The notes beneath the pieces were generated by a model. The model searched no databases and was not told the origin of the DNA. It worked only from the letters and a program-made list of their open reading frames with translations. From contig NZ_JAQQKW010000007.1 in the NCBI RefSeq assembly GCF_028550395.1, forward strand, positions 1 through 64,000: a stretch of DNA of 64,000 nt. The letters are read 5' to 3'. Shown piece by piece: positions 17,231-26,700 of the stretch. Numbering within the stretch: position 1 is the stretch's first letter; every line of letters begins with the position of its first letter. This stretch comes from Asticcacaulis currens (GTDB lineage Bacteria; Pseudomonadota; Alphaproteobacteria; Caulobacterales; Caulobacteraceae). The translations under genes were made by a program, and so were the position numbers.

Positions 17231-18726
17231 CAGACGTGCTCCGGCAGGGCGGCGGGGGTCAGCGAGGGGGTGCCCGTTTCCGAGGCGACGCTGTCGGGGC
17301 TGGCGATGGTTTTCCAGATGTTAAAGACCATGATCAGCGCCCCCAGCAGGAACAGCAGGCCCCCGATGGCGCGGATGATGTAGTAGGGGTGCATGGCCGC
17401 GACGGTTTCGACGAACGAATAGGTCAGGAAGCCCATCTCATTATAGGCGCGCCACATCAGGCCCTGCATGATGCCCGCCACCCACATCGAGGTGATGTAA
17501 ACCACGATACCGACGGTCGCGACCCACAGGTGCAGCGAGATCAGCTTCGTCGAATACATGCCGGGCTTCTTCCACAGGTGCGGCACCAGATAGTAGATGG
17601 CGCCGAATGAGATGAAGGCGACCCAGCCCAGCGCGCCCGCATGGACGTGCCCGATGGTCCAGTCCGTATAGTGCGACAGGGAGTTGACGGCCTTGATCGA
17701 CAGCAGCGGCCCCTCAAAGGTGGACATGCCGTAGAAGCTCAGCGCGATGATCATGAATTGCAGGATCGGGTCGTCGCGCAGTTTGTGCCAGGCCCCCGAC
17801 AGGGTCATCATGCCGTTGATCATCCCGCCCCAGGACGGCATCCACAGGATGATGGAGAAGGTCATGCCCAGCGTCTGCGCCCAGTCGGGCAGGGCGGTGT
17901 AGAGCAGGTGGTGCGGACCGGCCCAGATATAGATGAAGATCAGCGCCCAGAAGTGGATGATCGACAGGCGGTAGGAATAGACCGGACGGTTGGCCTGCTT
18001 CGGGATGTAGTAATACATGATGCCGAGGAAGCCGGCGGTCAGGAAGAAGCCCACCGCATTGTGGCCGTACCACCACTGGATCAGGGCCGACTGCACGCCC
18101 GCCCAGGCCGAATAGCTGTGGACGCTGCCGATCTCTATCGGCACCGACACGTTGTTGACGAGGTGCAGGATGGCCACGGTGACGATAAAGGCCAGATAGA
18201 ACCAGTTGGCGACGTAGATGTGCTTTTCCTGACGCTTCCACAGGGTGCCGAGGTAGTTGATCAGATAGGCCACCCAGACGATGGTCAGCCACAGGTCGGC
18301 ATACCATTCCGGCTCCGCATATTCCTTGCCCTGTGTGACGCCAAAGACGTAGCCCAGACCCGCCATCAGGATGAAGGCCTGATAGCCCCAGAAGGTGAAC
18401 CAGCTCAAACCATCCGAGAACAGGCGCGCGCGGCAGGTGCGCTGCACGACGTGGTAGGAGGTGGCAAACAACACATTGCCGCCAAAAGCAAAAATCACCG
18501 CAGAGGTGTGCAGCGGGCGCAACCGCCCGAAGGTCAGATAGGGCGGGATGTTGAAGTCGGGAAAGGCCATCTGTAGGGCGATCAGGAGCCCCACGGCAAA
18601 GCCCGCTATGCCCCAGAACATGGCGGCGATGGTGAAATATTTAAGGATCGTCTCGTCATAGACCGGCCGGGAGGCGGCGGCAGCGGGGGCGACCTTTGGC
18701 GGTGGGGCTATAGCGGTTTGTGACAT
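17230..18726 (-). CDS. ccoN: cbb3 oxidase catalytic subunit I
   Basis: Integral-membrane haem-copper oxidase subunit of 498 residues with about twelve helices. It has [15 protein letters not shown] (low-spin haem ligand), [18 protein letters not shown], and [16 protein letters not shown] with the CuB histidine pair. It reduces oxygen to water at high affinity and pumps protons. The ATG at 18726 ([11 protein letters not shown]) has AAGGAA upstream; an upstream in-frame start at 18792 would add 22 low-complexity residues. It lies 20 bases after the SafE-like gene, which is probably in the same transcript. Confidence 0.96.
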   Translation of the reverse strand: MSQTAIAPPPKVAPAAAASRPVYDETILKYFTIAAMFWGIAGFAVGLLIALQMAFPDFNIPPYLTFGRLRPLHTSAVIFAFGGNVLFATSYHVVQRTCRARLFSDGLSWFTFWGYQAFILMAGLGYVFGVTQGKEYAEPEWYADLWLTIVWVAYLINYLGTLWKRQEKHIYVANWFYLAFIVTVAILHLVNNVSVPIEIGSVHSYSAWAGVQSALIQWWYGHNAVGFFLTAGFLGIMYYYIPKQANRPVYSYRLSIIHFWALIFIYIWAGPHHLLYTALPDWAQTLGMTFSIILWMPSWGGMINGMMTLSGAWHKLRDDPILQFMIIALSFYGMSTFEGPLLSIKAVNSLSHYTDWTIGHVHAGALGWVAFISFGAIYYLVPHLWKKPGMYSTKLISLHLWVATVGIVVYITSMWVAGIMQGLMWRAYNEMGFLTYSFVETVAAMHPYYIIRAIGGLLFLLGALIMVFNIWKTIASPDSVASETGTPSLTPAALPEHV

Positions 18727-18745
18727 GAAGTGTTTCCTTACTGTG

Positions 18746-19462
18746 TCAGAATCGGGCGCTGAGGGCGAAGAGGAGGGCGGCATTGACGCCAAGCGCGGTC
18801 AGGCGCAGGGCGTCCTGAAACCACGGCCAGCGTTGCAGGAGGGGCGCGCCGAACAGGCCCAGCGCGCTGAGCGCCGGGACGGTGCCGGCCCCGAAGGCCA
18901 GCATCCCCAGCGCGCCGGAGAGGGGATTGCCCGCCGCGGCCACCGCCGTCAGGGCGACGAAGACGAGGCCGCACGGCAGCAGGCCCAGACTGAGGCCGAG
19001 CGCGAAGCGCGCCACAACGCGAGGGCTGTTGTGGCCGGACATCGCCTTGAGACGGCACGGCAGGCGCAGCCCCAACCGAAAAGGCAGGCGCAGGCCCACC
19101 CGCGCCAGAAGCCCTTCGGCCAGCAGATAGAGAAAGGCCGTGGCCACCAGAGCCAGCAGGGCGCGGCGCACCAGCTCAAGCACAGGCGAGGCGGGCAGGA
19201 AGAACAGCACGCTCCCGGCGGCGGCCCCCAGCAGGGCGTAGGTGGTCAGGCGACCGGCGTGATAGGGCAAGAGCAGGCGCGCCCACCGCGACTGACCGGG
19301 CGCGGCTATCTGCATGAGCACAAACGGCCCGCACATGGGCAGGCAGTGGGCGACACTGCCCGTCAGACCGGCCAGGAACAGGCCAAGCCACAGCGGCCCC
19401 TGTCCCTCGACAAGGGCGCCGCAGGCCGGGAACAGTCCCGAAAAGACCTCGTGCGCCGTCAT
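18746..19462 (-). CDS. SafE/TauE-like membrane protein (DsbD-like transmembrane family)
   Basis: Membrane protein of 238 residues with about six helices. The N-terminal [12 protein letters not shown] (His-Cys-x-x-x-Cys-Gly-Pro) is typical of the sulfite-exporter TauE/SafE-annotated group related to the DsbD membrane core, often found with cbb3 oxidase genes and linked to copper or haem handling. It ends 19 bases before ccoN in the same direction, so it is probably the first or second gene of the oxidase transcript. The exact role is not established; copper delivery or thiol-redox support of oxidase assembly is the likely one. Confidence 0.75.
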   Translation of the reverse strand: MTAHEVFSGLFPACGALVEGQGPLWLGLFLAGLTGSVAHCLPMCGPFVLMQIAAPGQSRWARLLLPYHAGRLTTYALLGAAAGSVLFFLPASPVLELVRRALLALVATAFLYLLAEGLLARVGLRLPFRLGLRLPCRLKAMSGHNSPRVVARFALGLSLGLLPCGLVFVALTAVAAAGNPLSGALGMLAFGAGTVPALSALGLFGAPLLQRWPWFQDALRLTALGVNAALLFALSARF

Positions 19463-19627
19463 ATGTGTCTGTCCTGATGGGGCCTGATGGAGGACCTGAT
19501 GGAATCCGGCCGCCGCCTCGCTGTGGGTGAAAGGCCGTTGGGCGGCCTGTGTGTGTCGGGGTTACAGGTGCGCGCGGACAAAAGCGCCTGAGCCAAATGG
19601 CGCGGGGCAATATGCCGCAAGCCGTTG

Positions 19628-19819
19628 TTATTTCCGGGGGAGGGGATCGTCTGCCGGGGCCGCCTTCGGTTCCGCCGCGACCAGAGCCGCCGCCAGCGCG
19701 ATCAGTTCGTCAGTGGACAACACGACGTGCGCCAGCGACCACAGACCGTCGTCGGTCGGCGTAGGTTCCCACCCCTTGCGCCGCACTGTGCGCAGGGCCT
19801 TATCGACGGAGACGGGCAT
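19628..19819 (-). CDS. Small hypothetical protein upstream of the cbb3 locus
   Basis: A frame of 63 residues starting MPVSVDKALRTVRRKGWE. It ends in an Ala/Pro-rich acidic tail. The ATG at 19819 has TTGAGGG seven bases upstream. Codon use from this start matches the window (GC-rich third positions), while the extra 31 codons of the longer frame up to 19912 do not. No family was recognised. It lies between the Crp/Fnr gene and the SafE-like gene in the same direction. It could be a real small protein of the oxidase transcript or a chance frame. Confidence 0.4.
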   Translation of the reverse strand: MPVSVDKALRTVRRKGWEPTPTDDGLWSLAHVVLSTDELIALAAALVAAEPKAAPADDPLPRK

Positions 19820-19961
19820 CCGTGCCCTCAACAGGGTCTGGAGAAAAGGGGGTAAACATCGACTCACTCCTGAAACAGCCTCAGGGAGTGGTATATGCAG
19901 CTCACGCCGCACGCGCCTTAACGTGCGATAGGGGCGCTATTGATCAAGGCCGTGTGGCGAC

Positions 19962-19975
19962 TTGATATTTGATAA
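19962..19975. promoter_or_regulatory. Weak FNR/FixK-like half-palindrome
   Basis: TTGAT-ATTT-GATAA carries one good FNR half-site (TTGAT), and TTGATCAA lies at 19940-19947. Both lie upstream of the small ORF and the cbb3 cluster and just downstream of the Crp/Fnr gene. The match to TTGAT-N4-ATCAA is poor in the second half. Confidence 0.25.
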
Positions 19976-19979
19976 GTGG

Positions 19980-20759
19980 CTACTCCACTTCCATGCCGCA
20001 GCCGCGATCGCCGGGCAGGGGCCACAGCTCCTTGGCGGCCTTGCCCTGCACGTCGCCTCTGGGCGGCTGGTGGTTGTCGATCAGGGCATTGGGGCGCGCC
20101 AGCTTGCGCAGGCCTGCCGGATTGCCGATGACGACGCGGCTGCCGGTAACGGCGACGCCGTACTTGTCGAGTTGGGCAAAGGCGCGCGACAGGCTTTCGG
20201 GCGTCAGATCGAGCAGCGAGGCCAGGATGCGCTTTTCGTAGGGCAGTTCGATTGTGTCGCCACCGCCTTGCCGCACCTGCTGGGTGAGGAGATAGTTGGC
20301 CAGCCGCTCGGTGCCCGACCGCAGCTTGTGGTTTTTGATGGTTCTGACCAGCCCGCGATAGCAGCCCGACAATTCCTGCGCTACGGCGACGGCAAAGCCG
20401 GGGTCTTCGCGCATGGCAGCGCGGAACGTCTCGGCGGGCAGCATGACGATCTGCGAGCGGCTGAGGGTGCGCGCCGCCATCAGGGCCGGGGCGTCGAGCA
20501 CCACGGCGGCCAGAATGAAGGTCGAGACGGGCCGCAGCACGGCCAGCGTGCTTTCCTTATCGTGCCAGTGGCCCTGAAGCTCGACCATGCCGTCGATCAG
20601 GATGTACAGAAAATCGACCGAATCCGCTTCGTAGATGAGGTTGGCCCCGGCGGGGAAGGTCTGCACCAGCGCGCCGCGCGTGATCTGCGCGAAGGCCTCA
20701 TCGGAGATGGTCGCCAGCAATTGCAGCTGGCGGATACGGTTGGCGTCGCTCTCCCTCAT
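19980..20759 (-). CDS. Crp/Fnr-family transcriptional regulator
   Basis: Regulator of 259 residues. A cyclic-nucleotide-binding-type beta-roll (about 15-130, with FPAGANLIYEADSVDFLYIL) is joined by a dimer helix to a winged helix. The recognition helix LTPESLSRAFAQL has the E-xx-SR pattern of FNR/FixK proteins. There is no N-terminal cysteine cluster, so it is not an oxygen-sensing FNR of the usual kind. A C-terminal extension of about 30 residues follows the HTH. Its position beside the cbb3 oxidase genes suggests that it controls them, as FixK does. It is not certain that this is FixK itself, and no fixL or fixJ is in the window. Confidence 0.8.
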   Translation of the reverse strand: MRESDANRIRQLQLLATISDEAFAQITRGALVQTFPAGANLIYEADSVDFLYILIDGMVELQGHWHDKESTLAVLRPVSTFILAAVVLDAPALMAARTLSRSQIVMLPAETFRAAMREDPGFAVAVAQELSGCYRGLVRTIKNHKLRSGTERLANYLLTQQVRQGGGDTIELPYEKRILASLLDLTPESLSRAFAQLDKYGVAVTGSRVVIGNPAGLRKLARPNALIDNHQPPRGDVQGKAAKELWPLPGDRGCGMEVE

Positions 20760-20888
20760 GGCGGTGTCCGGCCCTGCCTCCGTCTGGTTGCCCCTGTATC
20801 AGGCAGCATCCTACAGCCGATTCCGCCGGGTTTGAACCAAAATCGTGCCGTAAGCCGTTGTTTTATCGTGGAGTTGAGCGGGGCGGGC

Positions 20889-21725
20889 TCAGGCTTTGAA
20901 GGTGTCGCAGGCCTTGGGATCGCCGGACGCATAGCCCGTTTTGAACCAATAGACCCGCTCCTTCGACGTGCCGTGGGTGAAGGAATCGGGCACGACTTCG
21001 CCGCCGCTGCGCCGTTGCAAGGTGTCGTCGCCGACGGCCGAGGCGGCATTGAGCGCTTCTTCCAGATCGCCGGCCTCAAGCCAGTGCGCCTGCGCGTCCG
21101 AGCGTTTGGCCCACACCCCGGCATAGCAGTCGGCCTGAAGCTCCAGCTTGACCGACAGGGCGTTTGATCCGCGCTCGCTCAGACGTTGCTGCGCCTGCTG
21201 CACCTGGCCGGAAACGCCGGTGACGTTCTGCACGTGGTGGCCGACCTCATGCCCGATGACATAGGCCAGCGCAAAATCGCCGGATGCGCCCAGTTGCTGT
21301 TCCAGCGTGCGGGCAAAGTCGAGATCGAGATAGACCTTGCGATCGGCGGGACAGTAGAAGGGCCCCATGGCCGACTGACCCATACCGCAGCCCGTCTGGG
21401 TGCCTTGCGTGTAGAGGACAAGCGTCGAGGGTTCATAGCCGCGGATGGTCGAGGCCCAGACCTCATTGGCCGAGGTGTGCATGACGTCGGTAAATTCGCA
21501 GGCCTTGTCGCCTTCGGGGCAGGCACTGACGGCCACCGGGCCGGAGGCCTGACCCGACACCTGCGCCGTCTGGCTGAGCAGGGTCTGCGGGTCGATGCCG
21601 AAGACGAAATAGCCGATCAGGGCCAGCACAACGGCCCCGATGCCACCACCCCCGATCAGGGCACCGCCGCCCAGACCGCGCCGATCCTCAACCCCGCTGC
21701 GGCGTCCGCCTTCCCAATCGACCAT
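20889..21725 (-). CDS. YpfJ-type neutral zinc metallopeptidase
   Basis: Membrane-anchored protein of 278 residues. A Gly-rich cytosolic stretch precedes one helix (GGGGIGAVVLALIGYFVFG, about 27-45). The catalytic VIGHEVGHHVQN has the HExxH zinc motif, and ELQADCYAGVWA carries the third ligand region. This is the YpfJ/KPN_02809 family, whose substrates are unknown. It is a single gene between the Crp/Fnr and TetR genes, with about 70-130 bases on each side. Confidence 0.9.
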   Translation of the reverse strand: MVDWEGGRRSGVEDRRGLGGGALIGGGGIGAVVLALIGYFVFGIDPQTLLSQTAQVSGQASGPVAVSACPEGDKACEFTDVMHTSANEVWASTIRGYEPSTLVLYTQGTQTGCGMGQSAMGPFYCPADRKVYLDLDFARTLEQQLGASGDFALAYVIGHEVGHHVQNVTGVSGQVQQAQQRLSERGSNALSVKLELQADCYAGVWAKRSDAQAHWLEAGDLEEALNAASAVGDDTLQRRSGGEVVPDSFTHGTSKERVYWFKTGYASGDPKACDTFKA

Positions 21726-21798
21726 CGTGCCCTGTCCTTGCTGTGCTTAACTGAAAGTGTACGCGGCTCTGATAAGAAGACAATACACCTTGGTGGGC

Positions 21799-22482
21799 TC
21801 AACCGGCCTTCAGCAGCCCCAGCACCATGTCGAGATGCGCCTGCGACCATTTGCTCAGGTCGTATTGCACGCCGCCGCCGATGATCTGGGTCAGCATGAT
21901 CATGATGCCGGGCGCGATGACGATGTCCTCGATGCCGGTCAGCCGCTCCAGCGCGTCGGGGGCAAATTCGCCGCGCGCCATGCCGTGCCGGATCAGGTCG
22001 CGCAGGCTCTCGATTTCACCGCCCACCAGCTCCAGCGCATAGAACTGACCGATTTCGGGCACGCGATGGCTCTCCGAAATGATCAGTCTGAGGATGCCGA
22101 GCGTATGCTCGTCCTGTAACAGGTTGGCGTAGAAGCGCACATGCTCGTGCCGGAGCTGGTCTTCGGCGGAGCGGTCGGGGTCGAGCACGAAGTCTGCGCC
22201 TTTGATGGGGTCGGTAACATGACGGGCAACCGCCAGAAACAAATCCGTTTTGGTCGGATAATAGACGTAGATCAGCGCCTTGGAGATGCCGGCGCGTCGG
22301 GCGATGTCCTCCAGCCGCGTTGCCGCAAACCCCCGCTGACAGAATTCGTCACGCGCCGCCTCCAGGATCTGGCCCGGCCGCAGCGCCTTGGCCTGCTCAC
22401 GGATGCCCAGCCGTCTGGCGACGGCTTTCAACCCGCAGGCGGTGGCGTCCTCGGGAGGGGAGGTGTGGGGTTTTGGCGGCAT
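21799..22482 (-). CDS. TetR-family regulator, divergent from RND efflux genes
   Basis: Regulator of 227 residues. The helix-turn-helix lies at about 38-84 (ILEAARDEFCQRGFAATR, then IARRAGISKALIYVYYPTK). The C-terminal domain is all-helical. It diverges from the RND adaptor gene 86 bases away; the intergenic TTGACTGATCGGTCAATGA contains an inverted repeat (TTGAC and GTCAA around TGATCG). That is the expected position of its own operator, so it is the probable repressor of the efflux pair. Confidence 0.87.
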   Translation of the reverse strand: MPPKPHTSPPEDATACGLKAVARRLGIREQAKALRPGQILEAARDEFCQRGFAATRLEDIARRAGISKALIYVYYPTKTDLFLAVARHVTDPIKGADFVLDPDRSAEDQLRHEHVRFYANLLQDEHTLGILRLIISESHRVPEIGQFYALELVGGEIESLRDLIRHGMARGEFAPDALERLTGIEDIVIAPGIMIMLTQIIGGGVQYDLSKWSQAHLDMVLGLLKAG

Positions 22483-22509
22483 TGATTATTTTTAATACGC
22501 TGTTCGTTG

Positions 22510-22523
22510 ACTGATCGGTCAAT
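22510..22523. promoter_or_regulatory. Inverted repeat in the TetR/RND control region
   Basis: TTGAC-TGATCG-GTCAA contains a longer near-palindrome, TTGACTGATCGGTCAA, between the divergent TetR and RND adaptor genes. It is a candidate operator. Confidence 0.45.
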
Positions 22524-22568
22524 GAAACGATAAGTCTTTACGGATTACAAGTCTTCAGGATATCGCCC

Positions 22569-23720
22569 ATGCGCGCTTTTGCCTCGGCTCCTTATGTTTC
22601 CACGCTTTTCAAACGTTCGGCTTCCCGGCTTTTGCTGAGCGGTGTTCTGGCCCTGTCTGTGGCGGCGTGCTCCGGTCAGAAGGGAGAGGCGGAAAAGAAA
22701 CCCGCCGAAGGCGCGCTGGTCGAAGCGACCGTAGCCAGTGAGGCCGTTGCCCCTCTGGTGGTCTCCGGTGCCGGTACGGTTGCCGCGTGGCAGGAAGCGC
22801 CGATCGGGGCCGAGGTCGGCGGTCTGACCGCCACCGCCGTGCTGGCCGACGAAGGCCAGTATGTGACGCAGGGCCAGCCGCTTCTGAAGATGAACGACGC
22901 GGTGCTGCGCGCCCAGCTTCAGCAGGCGCAGGCGGGCGTCCAAAGCGCGAAGGCGCAGGCGGTCGAGGCGCAGCGCGCCTATCAGCGCTACAAGGAACTG
23001 TTCGATAAGGGCTATGCCTCTCAGGCCGCGCTGGATCAGAAGGAGGCGGCCTACAAGACGGCTGCCGCTCAGGTGGCGACGGCCGAGGCCAGCGCCGTGC
23101 AGGCCCAGACCCAGCTGGATCGCGCCGTGGTGCGCGCCCCGGTATCCGGTCTGATCACGGCGCGCACGGCTGTGGCGGGTCAGATCGTGGCCCCGGGCAC
23201 CGAGCTGTTCCGCATCGTGCGCGACAATCGCATCGAAATGAATATGGAAGTGGTCGAAACCCAGCTCAGCGCCGTCAAGGCCGGTATGAGCGCCACCGTC
23301 ACCGGCGAAACCGGTCAGAGCGTCACCGGCACGGTGCGCGTCGTGACCCCGGCGGTCAATCAGCAGACGCGGCTGGGCTATGCCCGCATCAGCATCCCCG
23401 CCAATGCCGGGTTCAAGCCGGGCCAGTTCGCGCGGGCCTCCATCACGGTGGGCGAGCAACCGGCGGTTCTGGTGCCACAAAAGGCCGTCGTCTATCAGCA
23501 GAACCAGCCGGTCGTCTTCGTCGTCGGTGCCAGCAACAAGGTGAGCGGCCGCAAGGTCAGGACGGGCGACCGCCGCGGCGACCGCATCGTCATCGCCGAG
23601 GGCGTGCGCGCCGGTGAAAAAGTGGTGACCAGCGGGGCGGGCTTCCTAGTCGATGGCGACGCGGTGCGCGTGGCGAAAACCACCGTCCCCGCCGGTGCCG
23701 AAAAGGCCGGGGGCCAGTAA
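22569..23720 (+). CDS. RND efflux periplasmic adaptor, lipoprotein
   Basis: Membrane-fusion protein of 383 residues. The signal sequence ends in a lipobox (LSVAAC, Cys36), so it is anchored in the inner membrane by lipid. The hairpin domain (about 120-185) has LQQAQAGVQSAKAQAVEAQ and KGYASQAALDQKEA. The lipoyl halves include DEGQYVTQGQPLLKM and VVRAPVSGLI, and beta-barrel and membrane-proximal domains follow. It couples the RND pump to an outer-membrane channel. The stop overlaps the pump start by one base (TAATG). No outer-membrane factor gene is nearby. Confidence 0.93.
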   Translation: MRAFASAPYVSTLFKRSASRLLLSGVLALSVAACSGQKGEAEKKPAEGALVEATVASEAVAPLVVSGAGTVAAWQEAPIGAEVGGLTATAVLADEGQYVTQGQPLLKMNDAVLRAQLQQAQAGVQSAKAQAVEAQRAYQRYKELFDKGYASQAALDQKEAAYKTAAAQVATAEASAVQAQTQLDRAVVRAPVSGLITARTAVAGQIVAPGTELFRIVRDNRIEMNMEVVETQLSAVKAGMSATVTGETGQSVTGTVRVVTPAVNQQTRLGYARISIPANAGFKPGQFARASITVGEQPAVLVPQKAVVYQQNQPVVFVVGASNKVSGRKVRTGDRRGDRIVIAEGVRAGEKVVTSGAGFLVDGDAVRVAKTTVPAGAEKAGGQ

Positions 23721-26700
23721 TGAACAGCCCCGTCACGCCTCCCACCCGCGGCAGCATCTCTTCGTGGTCGATCCGCAACCCCATCCCGACGGTCCTGTTC
23801 TTCATCGTCATGACCATTGTCGGCTGGGGTGCGTTTCAGGCCCTGCGTATCAATAATTTTCCCGATATCGACCTGCCGGTGGTGACCGCCACCTACATCC
23901 AGTCAGGCGCGGCCCCGACGGAGCTGGAAACCCAGGTGACGCGGCGCGTCGAAGACGCCGTCTCCGGCATCGGTTCGGTCAAGCACATCACCTCCTACGT
24001 CAATGACGGGGTGTCCACGACCGCCATCGAGTTTCAGTTGGGGGTCAATCTCGAAAAGGCGACCAACGATGTGCGCAATGCCGTGGCCCAGATCCGCTCG
24101 GACCTGCCGGCCGACGTGCAGGACCCGATCATCCGCCGCGAAGAGGCGTCGGGCGAGGCCCTGATCAACTACATCATCCGCGGCGACGGCCTGAACCCTG
24201 AGCAGTTGTCGTGGTTCGTCGATAACGACATTTCCAAGAAGATTCTCGCCAATAAGGGCGTCGCCAAGCTGACGCGCATCGGCGGGGTGACGCGCGAAAT
24301 CCGTATCCAGCTTGATCCGGCGCGTCTGGCGGGTAAGGGGATTACGGCGGCCGAGGTGTCGAACCAGTTGCGCGCCACCAATGTCAACCTGCCCGGCGGG
24401 CGGCTTGAGGTCGGCGGGGCGGAGCAGTCGATCCGTACGCTCGGCAATGCCGGTTCCGTCGATGCCCTGCGCGAAACGCGTATCGCCCTGTCCAATGGCG
24501 GTTCCGTGCGTCTGGGCGATCTGGGGCAGGTCATCGACACCTGGGCCGAACCGCGCGAACGCGCGCGTTTCAACGGCAATGAGGTGGTGGGCTTTGCGGT
24601 CTATCGCTCCATTGGCTCTTCCGAAGTCGATGTCGCCGAGTCGGTGCGCAAGTCGATGGACGCTATTCGTAAAGCCCACCCGAACATGGTGATCGAAGAG
24701 GTGACGGCCTCGGTCGATTGGGTCAAGGAAAGCTATCTGGCCTCGATGGAAACCCTGCTGATCGGGGCCATCCTCGCCGTGGTGGTGGTCTGGCTGTTCC
24801 TGCGCGACCTGCGGGCGACCTTCGTGTCGGCCATGGCCATGCCCATGTCGCTGCTGCCGACCTTCTTCGTCATGTATGTGCTCAACGACTCGTTCAACAT
24901 CGTGTCGCTGCTGGCCCTGTCGCTGACCATCGGTATTCTGGTCGATGACGCCATTGTGGAAATCGAAAACATCGTCCGGCACATACGCGACGGCAAAAAG
25001 CCCTATGAGGCAGCGATCGAAGCCGCCGACGAAATCGGTCTGGCCGTGGTGGCGACGACGGCCACCATCATCGCCGTCTTCGCGCCGGTCGGCTTCATGC
25101 CGGGCATTGTGGGGCAGTTTTTCAAGAGCTTCGCTGTCGCGGCCTGCGTTTCGGTCTTCTTCTCGCTGGTGGTGGCGCGGACCCTGACCCCGTTGATGGG
25201 CGCCTATCTGATGCGCGCCAATCCGGGCAAGGAACACGACGATCCGTTCTGGATGAAGGGCTATCTGAGCAGCCTGAGATGGGGGCTCGAAAGCCCCTTC
25301 TACTGGCGCACGCTTCTGTGGACGCTGGGGATCACGCTCGGCGGGCTTCTGCTGCTGCTCGGTGGGGCAGAGTTCGCTACCAAGGGGGCGGGCCTGCTGC
25401 TGGGGGCGATCGGTCTGGGCGTGCTGGTGGGCGGTCTGGGGCTTGGCCTGATCAGCGGGCGCGCCGTCGTGCACGCGCGCTGGCCGCTGGGGCTGATGTT
25501 ACTGGCGTTTGCGGCGCTGGCGCTGTTCATGCTGGCCGGACCCTTCCTGCCGCCGCCGCCAACAGCTCCGGCAGCGCCACCCAAGGGCATAGGTGCCTTT
25601 ATCGGGGCCGGGATCGGCTTCGCTATCTTCGCGGCCCTGGCCTACGGCGTGTGGACGCTTCTGCGCAAACACGGGGGTGACGGCATGAAGATGCGCTGGG
25701 GCATCCTCATGGCCGGTATCGGCTTTTTCGTCCTGTCGATCTTCATTTCGACCAAGCTGCCCGGCGAATTCATCCCGGTCGGTGACAACGGGCGCTCCTT
25801 CCTGTCCATCGAAATGCCGCCGGGCACGCGGCTGGATGAGACCGACGCCGTGGTCATTTCGATCATGGACGAGCTGAAAAAGCGCCCGGAGGTCAAGAGC
25901 GCCTTTGCCTCGGTCGATCTGCGCAAGGCCAGCCTGACCATCAACCTGATCCCGCGCCACGAGCGCAAGCTCACGCAGCAGCAGTTTGAGTCCGATTTCA
26001 ACACCTTCGTGGCGCGTTATCCGGGCGTGCGCGCCTCCTTCGGTCAGGAGGGCGGCGGGGGCGGCATCGTCTCCTTCACCCTGGCGTCGGACGATCCGCA
26101 GGCGCTGGAGCAGGCGTCGCGCGAACTGGAGCGGCAGATGCGCGGATTGTCCAGCCTGCGCAACGTCTTCTCGACCTCCAACCTGTCGCGGCCCGAAGTG
26201 CTGGTGACGCCCAAGGCCGATCAGGCGGCGCTGATGGGCGTATCGTCTCAGGCCATTTCTCAGGCGGCGCGTGTGGCGACGGTGGGCGACTTCGACCAGA
26301 TCCTGGCCAAGTACAATATCGGTGACCGTCAGGTGCCGATCCGCGTCCTGATGGATACGCAGGCCCGCACGGTGGTGGACACGCTGGCCGAGCTGAAGGT
26401 GCCGACCAATCACGGTGTGGCTGTGCCGCTGGAGGCGGTGGCCGATGTGCGCTTCGGCTCCGGCCCTATCCAGATCACCCGCATTGACCGCTCGCGTACC
26501 GCCACGGTGAAGGCCAACCTGCCCGACGGGGTGCCGGCCGGCGTGGCGCAGGACGCCGTGCGCAACCTGCCGATCATGAAAAACCTGCCTGCCGGGGTAC
26601 AGGAACTCGTCACCGGCGATCAGGAAAGTCAGGCCGAACTGGGGCAGGGCTTCGGCGTCGCCATCGGGACGGGCATCATGCTGATGTATGTGGTGCTGGT

